Source: Dyella lutea (GTDB lineage: Bacteria; Pseudomonadota; Gammaproteobacteria; Xanthomonadales; Rhodanobacteraceae). Taken from it: DNA of 64,000 nucleotides. Each line of letters opens with the position of its first letter. Position 1 is the stretch's first letter. Where the stretch lies: contig NZ_JAMZEK010000002.1 in assembly GCF_024158035.1 (NCBI RefSeq), positions 124,001 through 188,000 on the forward strand. The letters are read 5' to 3'. The position numbers were made by a program, and so were the translations under genes. Below are positions 9,601 to 19,257 of this stretch, one piece after another. The notes below the pieces were generated by a model, which had not been told where the DNA came from, searched no databases, and was given only the letters and a program-made list of their open reading frames with translations.

Positions 9601-9731
9601 TGGCGTACGACGCGCCAGGGATCCGGCGTTGCCGTCACCGATGGCCAGGCCTGACTGCCGCGTGGCGTATGCGCCGGTAGCGGCACCGGCGCGGCGTCGA
9701 GCTTTTCCAAGCGATACCCCTCTGTGAACAT
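6669..9731 (-). CDS. GH65 disaccharide phosphorylase fused to beta-phosphoglucomutase
   Basis: This 1020-residue protein joins two enzymes. Residues about 1-800 form a GH65 phosphorylase: signature GYEGHYFWDAE (382-392) and catalytic general acid Glu519 in VTGPDEY, which phosphorolyse an alpha-glucosyl disaccharide (maltose, trehalose, kojibiose or nigerose class) to glucose and beta-glucose-1-phosphate. Residues 809-1020 are a HAD beta-phosphoglucomutase: FDLDGVIADTA with nucleophile Asp815 and acid/base Asp817, the LASASRN loop, and SKPDPEIF plus GVEDAAAGVD. That domain would turn the released beta-G1P into glucose-6-phosphate. Both catalytic sets are intact. It is the first gene of the minus-strand cassette, next to tandem LacI operators. 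Disaccharide specificity is not resolvable by eye. Confidence 0.92.
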   Translation of the reverse strand: MFTEGYRLEKLDAAPVPLPAHTPRGSQAWPSVTATPDPWRVVRHGTDPAGFAQDESLFALSNGALGVRGGLEEAPGTTQGSFLAGAWERSPIGYHERFPGFAAHTDTRIPVADAIGIQLRLGEVPVRLSEGEWLAFQRELDLRTGCYRRHLRWRAPSGATLDIRAERLVLLEEPGLLAIRYSVQSDDYAGPISLESTIDTGRDAVEQGFDPRIGTHVDGGFRTLAAAADEHRAWLVQETAHSGVRVACVQQHRLGDALRCRYGGHAPHGVAQIIEGELAPGRQVTLEKYASYAWSGPHEDLPAEALRQQAGRALQRAGDAGFDALLATQTAALAPLWEQADLAIDGDPSVEQALRFNLFHVYQSSSRDGRASAAAKGLTGEGYEGHYFWDAEAFMLPALVNVAPELARSMLTYRHATLERARLHAREMNHGRGALYAWRTISGDECSSYFPSGSAQYHINAAIAWAIRLYVDATDDQAFLVEKGAEILFETARVWLDVGHFNPRRDGAFCIHAVTGPDEYSAVVDNNHYTNRMAQKHLRDAAAVARWMAEERAAEFDALAARIGLGADEITAWTRAADGMHLPVDPILGIFPQDDAFLDRPRLPPRPRVEGKRPLLLELHPLTIYRHQVCKQADTLLALMLAGDDVDREAKRRNFDYYASVTLHDSTLSASTFSVMAAEVGYADQAYRYFLDTLRVDLDDLHGNAAHGVHMAAMAGSWLALTWGFGGLRVVDGLPSLAPSLPAAWTGYRFGLRWRDAQLRVEVTRQGVRYTLSGTRSLRFRHGGALQELTPGGSIDVPLATPARLPRPLKAVIFDLDGVIADTAVVHDLAWRQLASELGVPFDNATGERMKGVDRLGSLDILLERADRRYAEHERLALAERKNGYYREQIERFGPEQLLPGARDAIAATRAAGLKVGLASASRNASLLLERMGIADLFDHVVDAGRIARSKPDPEIFLAAARGLGVEPHECLGVEDAAAGVDSILAAGMAAVAVGDSPALAHADARIPNVAAFDIKHYTT

Positions 9732-9788
9732 TCGGTCGTGCTGCCGTGGCGGTTTGGTTCCGGCTGGCGGGGCGCGACGATGACAGCT

Positions 9789-9820
9789 AATGATATCGAT
9801 ATCAAGACATCGATATCATT
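9789..9820. promoter_or_regulatory. Tandem LacI-family operators in the divergent gap
   Basis: A perfect 14-bp palindrome TGATATCGATATCA (9791-9804), with the central CG typical of LacI-family sites, is followed immediately by a second copy matching 12/14 (9805-9818). Together they also form 12-bp perfect inverted arms at 9789-9800 and 9809-9820. They lie 58 bp before the GH65 start codon and about 200 bp before the lacI-type gene, so the regulator probably controls both directions. Confidence 0.72.
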
Positions 9821-10020
9821 GGTGCGGCACAGCATGCCGAGGGTTCGCCGGGCGGGGTCTTCAAAGGGCTTCGGACTGCCGTTTTCCGGGGAGAGGCCGC
9901 CATGTCGAGGCGGCCTGGTTGCGGCGGCGCGGCGGATTAGACGCCGGGCCCGCAAATCGCCACACTTGGCCAGGACGCGGCCGGCTCGCCTGGCCCGATC
10001 CGGAATCCGGCCCGGAGGCC

Positions 10021-11034
10021 ATGTACTTGAGTCGAACCCGCAAAGACCGGCCGGGCCCCACCGGCAGCCTCACCATGGCGGATCTGGCCGAGCTGGCCGG
10101 CGTGTCCAAGATCACGGTGTCGCGTGCGCTGGCCGACAGTCCGCTGGTGACGCCCGAGACGCGCGAGCGGATCCAGACACTTGCGCGCGACCACGGCTAC
10201 AAGCTCAACGTGAGTGCGCGCAACCTGCGGTTGCGTCGCAGCCACACGGTTGCGGTCATCGTAGAGATGAAGCCGTCCAGCGACCGCACCATGCTCGACC
10301 CTTATCCGTTGACCCTGCTCGGCGGCATTGCACAGGAACTCACCGCGGCCGGCTACAGCGTGCTGCTGACCACGCGCCAGGGCGCGGCGGCGGCGGCGGT
10401 GCAGGCGGCCGACGGGCTGATCCTGCTCGGCCAGGGCGTGCGCCAGGATGCGGTGCGCCGCTTCGACAAGCTGGGGTTGCCGATGGTGGTGTGGGGCGCG
10501 CACGGCGAGGAGGATGCGCACGCCGTCGTCGGCAGCGACAACCGGATGGGCGGCCGGCTGGTGGCCGAGCACTTCCTGCGCCAGGGGCGGCGGCATCCGG
10601 TGTTCGTCGGCAATCCGAGCCACCCGGAGATCTTCGAGCGCCTGAGTGGCTTCGTGGACACGCTTACCGGCCACGGCATCAAGCCGCTGCTGCTGCGGCG
10701 GGACGAATTCACCCTCGCGTCGGGCATCGATGCGGTGCATTCGCTGGCGACCCGTAGGGTGCCGTTCGATGCGCTGTTCGCCTGCAGCGACCTGCTCGCG
10801 ATGGGCGCCATCCGCGCGGTGCAGGAGCTCGGCCGCAAGGTGCCGGACGACTGTTCGGTGGTCGGCTACGACGACATGCCGATGGCCGCGGCGTTCCAGC
10901 CGGCGCTGAGCTCGGTGCGCCAGGACTGGCAGGCGGGCGGCAGCCTGCTCGCGCAGAAGATGCTGGCGCTGATCGCCGGCGAGCCGGTGGAGTCGCAGGT
11001 GTTGCCGGTGAGCCTGGTGGCGCGCGCTACCTGA
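10021..11034 (+). CDS. LacI-family transcriptional regulator of the GH65 cassette
   Basis: A 337-residue repressor-type protein. The N-terminal helix-turn-helix (about 19-40, MADLAELAGVSKITVSRALA) is a textbook LacI domain, followed by a periplasmic-binding-like sensor (VAVIVEM... CSDLLAMGAIRAVQELG... SVVGYDDM). The ATG at 10021 has CGGAGG eight nt upstream. It is divergent from the GH65 operon and should sense an imported sugar or sugar phosphate. Its last eight bases overlap the 3' end of pilS (11027-11034), so the inserted segment abuts pilS directly with no spacer or terminator. Confidence 0.9.
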   Translation: MYLSRTRKDRPGPTGSLTMADLAELAGVSKITVSRALADSPLVTPETRERIQTLARDHGYKLNVSARNLRLRRSHTVAVIVEMKPSSDRTMLDPYPLTLLGGIAQELTAAGYSVLLTTRQGAAAAAVQAADGLILLGQGVRQDAVRRFDKLGLPMVVWGAHGEEDAHAVVGSDNRMGGRLVAEHFLRQGRRHPVFVGNPSHPEIFERLSGFVDTLTGHGIKPLLLRRDEFTLASGIDAVHSLATRRVPFDALFACSDLLAMGAIRAVQELGRKVPDDCSVVGYDDMPMAAAFQPALSSVRQDWQAGGSLLAQKMLALIAGEPVESQVLPVSLVARAT

Positions 11035-12664
11035 CGCTCTCGTCGGCGATCGCCGGGTCGCCGGTCTGCCGAGCGTGCGCGGGCGTCAACGTAATGCGGA
11101 AGCAGCTGCCGCCGCCGGCCACGCGCACATACTCCAGCGAGGCCTGGTTGGCCTCGGTCATCTGTCGCGCGAGGTACAGGCCGAGGCCGGTGCCATACTC
11201 GTGCGTGGTGTAGAACGGCTCGAAGATCTGCGCCGCGACCTTCGGGGCGATGCCCGGGCCGCGATCGATCACCTCCAGGATCGGCACGCCGTGCTCGCCC
11301 GGGCGCGTCACCACCATGACGCGGGCCGGCTCGCCGGGCAGGCGCCCGTAGCGCAGCGCGTTCTGCACCAGGTTCCACACCACCTGCTGCAGCTGCTGCG
11401 GGTCGGCCACCGCGGCGACGGGAGCGCTGGAGTTGATCACCCGTAGCGAGTCCTCGCCGAGGTCGTTGCCCTGGCGATATTCCTCGACGAAGGCATTGGC
11501 CCAGTTGCCCAGGTCCAGCGTTTCCGGGCGCGAGCGCTCGCGCCGCGACAGCTGCAGAATGTTCTCGATGATCTCGTTCAGCCGCACGCAGTGGTTGTTG
11601 ATGATCTCCACCATGCGCTGATCGGTCGGCGGCATGTTGCGCGACTCGGCCAGCAGCTGGGCGGAGTAGCGGATCGCCGCCAGCGGGTTGCGGATCTCGT
11701 GGGCGATGGATGCCGACAGCCGGCCCAGCGAGCTGAGCGTGAGCTCCTCGGCACGCCGCGACACCAGCGAGGTGTCGTCGAGGAAGATCAGCACGTGCGA
11801 ATCGTCGTTCGGCGCCAGCCGGGTGAAGCGTGGCACCACCTCGGGCGTGCCGTCGGCGAGCTGGGTGGAGGTCTCGTCCAGCTTGCCCGAGGTCATCCAG
11901 TGGTACAGCCGGCGCGAGAGCTCGGGCGCCAGCTTGCCCAGGTCGCGCTGGTCGGCCGGCGGGCTGCCCAGCAGCATCCAGCCGGATTCGTTCATCTGGT
12001 GGATATGGTTGGCGTCGTCCACCAGCAGCACGCCGGTCTTCATGCGGCGGATGATCAGTTCGTTCACCTGGGCCAGGTTGGCCAGGTCGATGCTTCGCTG
12101 TTCGGCCAGTGCCTCGGTGGCGCGCAACTGGCGACCCAGTACGTGGCAGAGCGTGGTGGTGGCGAAGTAGGCCAGCCCGAACAACGCGGCCTCGAGCAGC
12201 TCGTGGCTGTCGATGGGGGTGTTGGGCGAGGTCTCCAGCGTGGTGTGGCCGAGCATGCCCAGCGTGGCCAGGGAGGCGAAAAACAGCGACAGCCGCAGCG
12301 GAAGCACCAGTGCGCCGGCGCTCAGGTTCACTGCCAGCATCATCGCTATGCCGATGCGTGCGTCGTGCATGGCAATCACCGCCATCACCGCCACGCCGAT
12401 GTCGACCACCAGGGTCAGCGACACGGTCACCGGGGCGATCACGGCGAGCCGGCGGGTCAGCAGCAGGATGGCCACGGCAGCGAGCAAGTAGGCGATCACC
12501 ACGCTCTGCGCCAGGTCCGGGTGGGTCAGCCGGATCCAGCGCATGTCGACCGGGGCGAACGCCAGCGCCACGTACACCACCGCCTGCGCCAGGCGGAAGT
12601 AATTGAGGAAGAACAGCTCGTGTCGCGTGGCCGTGGTGGCCCGGCGGGGGGCCGGCGAAGGCAT
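11027..12664 (-). CDS. pilS: Type IV pilus sensor histidine kinase PilS
   Basis: A 545-residue membrane kinase: about six membrane spans in residues 18-175, a PAS-like segment (about 205-300, [17 protein letters not shown]), then the dimerisation/phospho-acceptor box [13 protein letters not shown] with His322. The ATPase domain follows, with an N box ([12 protein letters not shown]), DRGPGI and GTGLGLY. It senses membrane pilin and phosphorylates PilR. The ATG at 12664 gives the expected N-terminal layout; longer frames upstream are low-complexity. Its gene is the first of the minus-strand group, divergent from sucC, but pilR does not follow it: the lacI/GH65 cassette does. Confidence 0.92.
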   Translation of the reverse strand: MPSPAPRRATTATRHELFFLNYFRLAQAVVYVALAFAPVDMRWIRLTHPDLAQSVVIAYLLAAVAILLLTRRLAVIAPVTVSLTLVVDIGVAVMAVIAMHDARIGIAMMLAVNLSAGALVLPLRLSLFFASLATLGMLGHTTLETSPNTPIDSHELLEAALFGLAYFATTTLCHVLGRQLRATEALAEQRSIDLANLAQVNELIIRRMKTGVLLVDDANHIHQMNESGWMLLGSPPADQRDLGKLAPELSRRLYHWMTSGKLDETSTQLADGTPEVVPRFTRLAPNDDSHVLIFLDDTSLVSRRAEELTLSSLGRLSASIAHEIRNPLAAIRYSAQLLAESRNMPPTDQRMVEIINNHCVRLNEIIENILQLSRRERSRPETLDLGNWANAFVEEYRQGNDLGEDSLRVINSSAPVAAVADPQQLQQVVWNLVQNALRYGRLPGEPARVMVVTRPGEHGVPILEVIDRGPGIAPKVAAQIFEPFYTTHEYGTGLGLYLARQMTEANQASLEYVRVAGGGSCFRITLTPAHARQTGDPAIADESVR

Positions 12665-12990
12665 CAGGGCGGGGCTGGACACGGGCGGGTGCACTCCGCG
12701 GCGGGGTTTCTGGGCATCTGCGCGCGAGTATAGACGCCCTGCAGGGCCGCGCGCAGCGTGGTCGCGCGACGGCCTGCCCTTTCCATCCGGCCCCGCGCCT
12801 GCGAAAATGCCCGGCCATATCGCGCCGTTTTGCGGTGACCGGTCCCCGCGCCCCGGGCGCGCCGGCCGGATGCCACGGCTGCGCTGTGCATGTGCCGGCA
12901 GGGCTCCTCCACTGCCGAAGCGACTCTCCCGGATCCCCGCCGCCGCCATGGCGTGGAACCGACACGTCCCCCATTCACTCGAGGTATCGA
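12665..12990. promoter_or_regulatory. Divergent pilS/sucC promoter region (326 bp, no gene)
   Basis: No credible coding sequence is seen. On the minus strand TATACT (12732-12727) is a good -10 for pilS, about 60 nt before its ATG, but the -35 is weak. On the plus strand GAAAAT (12803-12808) is a possible -10 for sucC, leaving a leader near 180 nt. GAGG at 12981-12984 is the sucC ribosome site. Confidence 0.4.
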
Positions 12991-14154
<1,164 letters not shown>

Positions 14155-14168
14155 GGAGCAATCGAAAC

Positions 14169-15041
14169 ATGAGCGTTCTCGTCAACAAAAACACCAAGGT
14201 GCTGGTGCAGGGCTTCACCGGCCAGCAGGGCACCTTCCACGCGCAGCAGGCGCTGGACTACGGCACCAAGGTCGTCGGCGGCGTGACCCCGGGCAAGGGC
14301 GGTTCCGAGCACATCGGGCTGCCGGTGTTCAACTCGGTGGATGAAGCCGTCGCCGAGACCGGCGCCGACGCGTCGGTGATCTTCGTGCCGCCGCCGTTCG
14401 CGGCCGACTCGATCCTCGAGGCGATCGACGCGGGCATCCGCGTGATCGTGGCGATCACCGAGGGCATCCCGGTGCTGGACATGCTGCGCGTGAAGAACGT
14501 GCTGGCGCAGCATCCGGAAACCGTGCTGATCGGACCGAACTGCCCCGGCATCATCACCCCGGGCGAGTGCAAGATCGGCATCATGCCGGGCCACATCCAC
14601 AAGCCGGGCAAGGTCGGCATCGTGTCGCGTTCGGGCACGCTGACCTATGAAGCGGTGTTCCAGACCACCAACGAAGGCCTGGGCCAGTCCACCTGCATCG
14701 GCATCGGCGGCGACCCGATCAACGGCCTGAACTTCATCGACTGCCTGAAGCTGTTCCAGGACGATCCGCAGACCGAAGGCATCATCATGGTCGGCGAGAT
14801 CGGCGGTTCGGCCGAGGAAGATGCGGCCGAGTTCATCGCCGAGTACGTGACCAAGCCGGTGGTGTCGTTCATCGCCGGTGCGTCGGCCCCGGCCGGCAAG
14901 CGTATGGGCCACGCCGGCGCGATCATCTCCGGCGGCAAGGGCACGGCGGAAGCCAAGTTCGCCGCGCTGGAGAAGGCGGGGGTCACCACGGTGAAGTCGC
15001 CGGCCGACCTGGGCAAGACCCTGGCCAAGCTGATGAAGTAA
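14169..15041 (+). CDS. sucD: Succinyl-CoA synthetase alpha subunit
   Basis: A 290-residue protein, standard length. N-terminal CoA-binding Rossmann segment ([14 protein letters not shown]), [20 protein letters not shown] and the phosphorylated active-site histidine His248 in [15 protein letters not shown] are all present. It pairs with the sucC product in the TCA cycle. GAGGAG overlapping the sucC stop serves as its ribosome site, suggesting coupled translation. Confidence 0.97.
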   Translation: MSVLVNKNTKVLVQGFTGQQGTFHAQQALDYGTKVVGGVTPGKGGSEHIGLPVFNSVDEAVAETGADASVIFVPPPFAADSILEAIDAGIRVIVAITEGIPVLDMLRVKNVLAQHPETVLIGPNCPGIITPGECKIGIMPGHIHKPGKVGIVSRSGTLTYEAVFQTTNEGLGQSTCIGIGGDPINGLNFIDCLKLFQDDPQTEGIIMVGEIGGSAEEDAAEFIAEYVTKPVVSFIAGASAPAGKRMGHAGAIISGGKGTAEAKFAALEKAGVTTVKSPADLGKTLAKLMK

Positions 15042-15070
15042 GCCGGTCGCCCTCGGGCACCGACGCGAAA

Positions 15071-15095
15071 AGGCCGCGCATCGCGCGGCCTTTTT
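15071..15095 (+). terminator. Intrinsic terminator after sucCD
   Basis: A 9-bp GC-rich stem (15071-15079 with 15083-15091) and 3-nt loop lead directly into a T-run. It starts 30 bp after the sucD stop. A short A-run before the stem may give some activity on the other strand. Confidence 0.85.
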
Positions 15096-15182
15096 GTTTG
15101 CCCGTTTCCCGGCGGAGGGCCTTTGCCGCGGGCGAGCCTGCCGCGAACCGGGCCGACCTGCGCCGCCCTCGCTCGCGGCCAC

Positions 15183-15214
15183 AAAAAAGCCGGCGATTGC
15201 TCGCCGGCCTTTTT
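15183..15214. terminator. Bidirectional terminator between sucD and bamD
   Basis: An 8-bp stem (15189-15196 with 15201-15208) is flanked by six A residues on the left and a T-run on the right. It can stop leftward bamD transcripts (20 bp past the stop) and any plus-strand read-through from sucD. Confidence 0.8.
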
Positions 15215-15234
15215 GGTCCTCGATGACCCGTCGG

Positions 15235-16059
15235 TCAGTGGTGGCCGGAGAACGGCACCATCTTGCGAAGCGTGGACGGCGCGTGCGGCCACTTCGGGTC
15301 GGTCAGGTACGGGTGGTCCGGATAGTTCAGCGCGAGCACCTTGCGCACCTCGTCGGCCTGCTTTTTCTGGTCCAGCGACAGGTAGCTGCGCGAAAGGATC
15401 GCCAGCGCGTCGCCGACCTGCGGCGCCTGCTGGTAATGCTCGACCACGTACTGGGCGCGGTCGGCCGAGGCCACGTAGGCCTTGTTGCGCAGGTAGAACT
15501 CGGCAACGTTGATCTCGTACTGGGCCAGCACGTTGCGCAGGTAGATCATGCGCTGGCGGGCGTCCGCGGCGTAGGCGCTGTCCGGGAAGCGGCGGGTCAG
15601 CTCGGTGAAATCGTCGAAGGACTTGAGGTTGTAGCCCTGGTCGCGACGGCTCTCGGCGCCGGAGCGCGAAATGTATCGCTCGATGATGCCCGAGGTGCGG
15701 CCGAAGTTGACCAGGCCGCGAAGGTAATAGGCGTAGTCGACGTGCTTGTTGGTCGGATACGTCTTGATGAAGCGGTTGATCGTCGAATACGCGTCGTCGG
15801 GCTGGTTGTCCTTGTACTGCGCGTAGGCCAGCTCCAGCTGCGCCTGCTCGTTGTACTCGCCGGAGGGGAAGCGCGCGATCAGACGCTGATAAGCTTTCGT
15901 CGCCGCGGAGTAGTCGCTGTTCTCCAGGTCGCCGTGCGCTTTTGCGTACAGCTGCGGCAGCGGCATCGTGTCGATGGTGGCTCGCTTGCCGTGAAACAGC
16001 GAGCAGGCGCTCATCGTGAGGGTGACACCGAGCACGACGAGCAGTTTGGAAAGGCGCAT
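15235..16059 (-). CDS. bamD: Outer-membrane assembly lipoprotein BamD
   Basis: A 274-residue lipoprotein with signal sequence and lipobox ending at Cys19 (LTMSAC). The rest is TPR-like helical repeats (YSAATKAYQRLIARFPSGEY, AYSTINRFIKTYPTNKHVDYA) characteristic of BamD/ComL. It is the essential partner of BamA in inserting outer-membrane beta-barrels. The ATG at 16059 is used; a TTG two codons upstream is the only extension. It is divergent from rluD, the arrangement seen in many gammaproteobacteria. Confidence 0.94.
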   Translation of the reverse strand: MRLSKLLVVLGVTLTMSACSLFHGKRATIDTMPLPQLYAKAHGDLENSDYSAATKAYQRLIARFPSGEYNEQAQLELAYAQYKDNQPDDAYSTINRFIKTYPTNKHVDYAYYLRGLVNFGRTSGIIERYISRSGAESRRDQGYNLKSFDDFTELTRRFPDSAYAADARQRMIYLRNVLAQYEINVAEFYLRNKAYVASADRAQYVVEHYQQAPQVGDALAILSRSYLSLDQKKQADEVRKVLALNYPDHPYLTDPKWPHAPSTLRKMVPFSGHH

Positions 16060-16130
16060 GGGCAAGGAATTCAGATGTTTGATCGAAAAGGCATGATAGC
16101 CGAAACCGGCCGGACCTCGCGGGGTCGGGC

Positions 16131-17111
16131 ATGACCCTGATCCGCCACGAGGCGGTGGTCCCGCTGGCTGCTGCAGGTCGGAGGTTCGACCAGACGCTGG
16201 CCGAGATGTTCCCCGACTACTCCCGCTCCCGCCTGGCGGGCTGGATCAAGGCCGGCGCAGCCACCCTGGACGGCGCCAAGGCGCCGCCGCGGCAGCTGCT
16301 CAAGGGCGGCGAGAAGGTTCGCCTGGAGGTCGAACTCGAGGTCGAGGTCAGCTCCGCGCCCGAGGCGATCGCGCTGGACATCGTCCACGAGGACGAGCAT
16401 CTGCTGGTGCTGAACAAGCCGGCCGGGCTGGTGGTGCATCCCGGCGCGGGCAATCCGACCGGCACGATGCTGAACGCGCTGCTGCACCACGACCCGGCAC
16501 TGGCCGAGCTGCCGCGGGGCGGCATCGTTCATCGACTCGACAAGGACACCTCGGGGTTGATGGTGGTGGCCAGGACCCTGGCCACCCACACCGCGCTGGT
16601 GGACATGCTCTCGCGCCACGACGTGGAGCGTCAGTACGAGGCGGTGGTGCTGGGCACCCTGGTCGCCGGCGGCACGGTCGACGCACCGATCGGGCGTCAT
16701 CTCGGCGACCGCCTGCGCCAGGCCGTGCGCGACGAAGAGGACGGCAAGCGTGCCGTCACCCATTACCGTCTGCGCGAGCGCTTCCGCGCGCACACCCTGA
16801 TCCAGTGCAACCTGGAAACCGGCCGCACCCACCAGATCCGCGTGCACATGGCGCACATCCATCATCCGCTGGTCGGCGATCCGCTCTACGGCGGCGGCCT
16901 GCGCCTGCCGAAGGGTGCCTCCGACGCACTCGTCGTCGCCCTGCGCGGCTTCCGGCGACAGGCCCTGCATGCCGAGCGGCTGGCGTTCGTGCATCCGGCC
17001 ACCGGCGAGGCATTGGCGTTCGCGGCGCCGCGTCCGGCCGATTTCGAGGCGCTGATCGGCGCCCTGCGGGAGGATTTCGCCGAGCGCGGACCGGTCGATG
17101 ACGACTTCTGA
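16131..17111 (+). CDS. rluD: 23S rRNA pseudouridine synthase RluD
   Basis: A 326-residue enzyme: N-terminal S4-like RNA-binding segment ([20 protein letters not shown]), then the RluA-family catalytic domain with [12 protein letters not shown], catalytic Asp137, and [10 protein letters not shown] near residue 230. RluD modifies helix 69 of 23S rRNA (U1911, U1915, U1917 in E. coli numbering). It overlaps pgeF by 14 bp, so the pair is translationally coupled. Confidence 0.93.
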   Translation: MTLIRHEAVVPLAAAGRRFDQTLAEMFPDYSRSRLAGWIKAGAATLDGAKAPPRQLLKGGEKVRLEVELEVEVSSAPEAIALDIVHEDEHLLVLNKPAGLVVHPGAGNPTGTMLNALLHHDPALAELPRGGIVHRLDKDTSGLMVVARTLATHTALVDMLSRHDVERQYEAVVLGTLVAGGTVDAPIGRHLGDRLRQAVRDEEDGKRAVTHYRLRERFRAHTLIQCNLETGRTHQIRVHMAHIHHPLVGDPLYGGGLRLPKGASDALVVALRGFRRQALHAERLAFVHPATGEALAFAAPRPADFEALIGALREDFAERGPVDDDF

Positions 17112-17874
17112 TCACCCGCGGGCCCTGGGCTCCGACTGGGTGGTGCCCGGCTGGTCGGTACCCGCACGGGTGCGCGCCGCGGTGACCACCCGACAGGGCC
17201 CGGGAAGCTCCGAGCCTCCCTTCGACCGCTGCAACCTCGGCTTGCGCAGCGGTGACGTGCCCGAGGTCGTCCTGGGCAACCGCGCGGCGGTCGCGGCCAC
17301 CCTGGCGCCACCGTCGGCCCCATGCTGGTTGCAGCAGGTGCACGGCTGCGAAGTAGCTGTGCTCGGCGCCGCGTCGGTGTCCGGCGAGCCGGTCGCCGAT
17401 GCTGCGGTGACCCGCGAGCCGGGGCGATCGCTGGCGATCCTCACCGCCGACTGCCTTCCGGTGCTGTTCTGCGACCTCGCAGGCGAAGTGGTCGGCGCCG
17501 CCCACGCCGGCTGGCGCGGGCTGGCTGCCGGGGTGCTGGAGCGGACGGTGGCGGCGATGGGCGTGTCTCCTGCCCGGGTCGTCGCATGGCTCGGGCCCAG
17601 CATCGGCGCCCCGAGCTACGAGGTCGGCGAGGAAGTCCGCGAGGCCTTCCTGGCCCGCGATGCGGATTGCGCCAGCTGCTTTGCGCCGACGCGCCCGGGC
17701 CACTGGCTGTGCGACCTGGCCGGCCTGGCGCGGCGCACCCTGCAGGCCGCCGGGGTCGGCCGTATCGAGGGCGGCGGCTTCGACACGTTCACCGATGCGC
17801 GCTTCTATTCCTATCGCCGCGATGGTGCGCGCAGCGGACGCTTCGCCTCGCTGATCTGGCTGGCCGGGGTCTGA
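17098..17874 (+). CDS. pgeF: Peptidoglycan editing factor PgeF (YfiH/DUF152, laccase-like)
   Basis: A 258-residue DUF152 protein with the family's metal and active-site motifs [16 protein letters not shown] and AHAGWRG. The family has been described as copper oxidases, purine nucleoside phosphorylases and, in E. coli, as removing wrongly incorporated residues from peptidoglycan precursors. It is coupled to rluD by the 14-bp overlap. In relatives clpB follows; here three trehalose genes on the opposite strand intervene, the stop of otsA lying 3 bp away. Confidence 0.9.
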   Translation: MTTSDHPRALGSDWVVPGWSVPARVRAAVTTRQGPGSSEPPFDRCNLGLRSGDVPEVVLGNRAAVAATLAPPSAPCWLQQVHGCEVAVLGAASVSGEPVADAAVTREPGRSLAILTADCLPVLFCDLAGEVVGAAHAGWRGLAAGVLERTVAAMGVSPARVVAWLGPSIGAPSYEVGEEVREAFLARDADCASCFAPTRPGHWLCDLAGLARRTLQAAGVGRIEGGGFDTFTDARFYSYRRDGARSGRFASLIWLAGV

Positions 17875-17877
17875 GCC

Positions 17878-19257
17878 TCAGCTGGTCAGGCGTTCGAGGA
17901 AGGCTTTCGACCAGGCGTCGATATCCTGCTTCTCCAGCACGTCCATCATCGCCCGCCAGCGTTGGCGCCGCTCGCGCAAGGGCATGGTCAGCGCGCGCCC
18001 CAGCGCATCGGCCAGCTCGGCCGGATCGGCCGGGTTCACCAGCAGCGCATCGCGCAGCTCGGCCGCCGCACCGGCGAATCGCGAGAGCACCAATACGCCG
18101 GGATTCTTCGGGTCCTGGCAGGCGACGTATTCCTTGGCCACCAGGTTCATGCCGTCGCGCAACGGGGTGATCAGCGCCACCCGGGCGGTACGGTAGTAGC
18201 CGGTGAGCAGGGAGTGCGGGAAGGACTGGTTGACGTAGCGGATCGGTACCCAGTCCGGCGCGGCGTATTTGCCGTTGATGTGCCCGGCCAGGCGCTCGAG
18301 CTCGCGGCGGATCTGGCGGTACTCCGGCACGCTGCCGCGCGACGGCGGTGCTATCTGCAGGAAGCTGATCCGCCGATGCAGGTCTGGACGGTGCTCGAGC
18401 AGGTGGTCATAGGCGCGGAAGCGCTCGGGCAGGCCCTTGGAGTAGTCCAGCCGGTCCACGCCGATGATCAGCGCGCGACCCTGCAGGCTGGTCTCGAGCT
18501 GGGCGATCTCGTCCAGGCGGGTGGCCTCGCGTGCGCTCTGCGCTACCTGGGCGGTATCGATGCTGATCGGGAACACCGCCGCGCGGAAGCTGCGCCCGTC
18601 CGGCCCGCGCAGACGCCCGCCGGGGCGCATGGCGCCGCCGATTTCGTGCAGGAAGTAGTCCTCCAGAGCGCGCAGGTCGCGCGCGGTGTGCAGACCGACC
18701 AGGTCATAGGCGGACAGCGTCTCGAACAACGCCTGGTGGCGCGGCAGCCCGATCAGCAGCGCCGCCGCGGGCAGCGGGGTGTGCAGGAAGAAGCCGATGC
18801 GGTTCTTCACCCCACGGGCGCGCAGCCGGGCGGCCAGCGGAATCAGGTGGTAGTCGTGGACCCAGATCACGTCGTCCGGTTCGAGCATCTGCACGAGATG
18901 GTCGGCGAACAACGCATTCACCCGCAGGTAACCCTCCAGTTGCTCGCGCCGGTAGTCGACCAGGTCGGGGCGATAATGCAGCAGCGGCCACAGCGCGCGG
19001 TTGGCGAAGCCGGCATAGAACTGGTCGTGATCGGTACGGGACAGGTCCAGGGTGACGTATTCCACCGTGTCGTCGCGTACGCGGCGCAGGCGACCGGTGT
19101 CGCTGCCGATCTTGCCGCTCCAGCCGAACCACAGGCCACCGCGCTCGCGCATCGCCGCACGCATCGCCGAGGCGAGGCCGCCGGTGGCGGTCTGTTTCGG
19201 CAGCGCGACCCGGTTGGAGACCACGACGAGTCGTCCCGGAGCCTTCGTGCCGGTCAC
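17878..19257 (-). CDS. otsA: Alpha,alpha-trehalose-phosphate synthase OtsA (GT20)
   Basis: A 459-residue GT20 enzyme that makes trehalose-6-phosphate from UDP-glucose and glucose-6-phosphate. Donor and acceptor motifs are intact: RLVVVSNRVALP at the N terminus, GLWFGWSGKIG, VWVHDYHLIPL, GFFLHTPLP, DRLDYSKGLPERF and LRDGMNLVAKEYVACQ. It starts with GTG at 19257, chosen because this codon overlaps the TGA of the upstream GH15 gene (shared GTGA) and has GGGAGG upstream inside that gene. That implies translational coupling. It is the last gene of the otsB-GH15-otsA operon. Confidence 0.95.
   Translation of the reverse strand: MTGTKAPGRLVVVSNRVALPKQTATGGLASAMRAAMRERGGLWFGWSGKIGSDTGRLRRVRDDTVEYVTLDLSRTDHDQFYAGFANRALWPLLHYRPDLVDYRREQLEGYLRVNALFADHLVQMLEPDDVIWVHDYHLIPLAARLRARGVKNRIGFFLHTPLPAAALLIGLPRHQALFETLSAYDLVGLHTARDLRALEDYFLHEIGGAMRPGGRLRGPDGRSFRAAVFPISIDTAQVAQSAREATRLDEIAQLETSLQGRALIIGVDRLDYSKGLPERFRAYDHLLEHRPDLHRRISFLQIAPPSRGSVPEYRQIRRELERLAGHINGKYAAPDWVPIRYVNQSFPHSLLTGYYRTARVALITPLRDGMNLVAKEYVACQDPKNPGVLVLSRFAGAAAELRDALLVNPADPAELADALGRALTMPLRERRQRWRAMMDVLEKQDIDAWSKAFLERLTS

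Noticed and set aside
6630-9680. Open frame of about 1016 codons on the plus strand opposite the GH65-PGM gene
   Set aside because: High GC leaves antisense frames open. The translation is low-complexity (Ala, Arg, His, Gln, Gly) with no domain, while the minus-strand protein has intact catalytic motifs.
12665-12990. Possible small gene between pilS and sucC
   Set aside because: Frames there are Arg/Pro/Gly-rich, lack a ribosome site and run into sucC or pilS out of frame.
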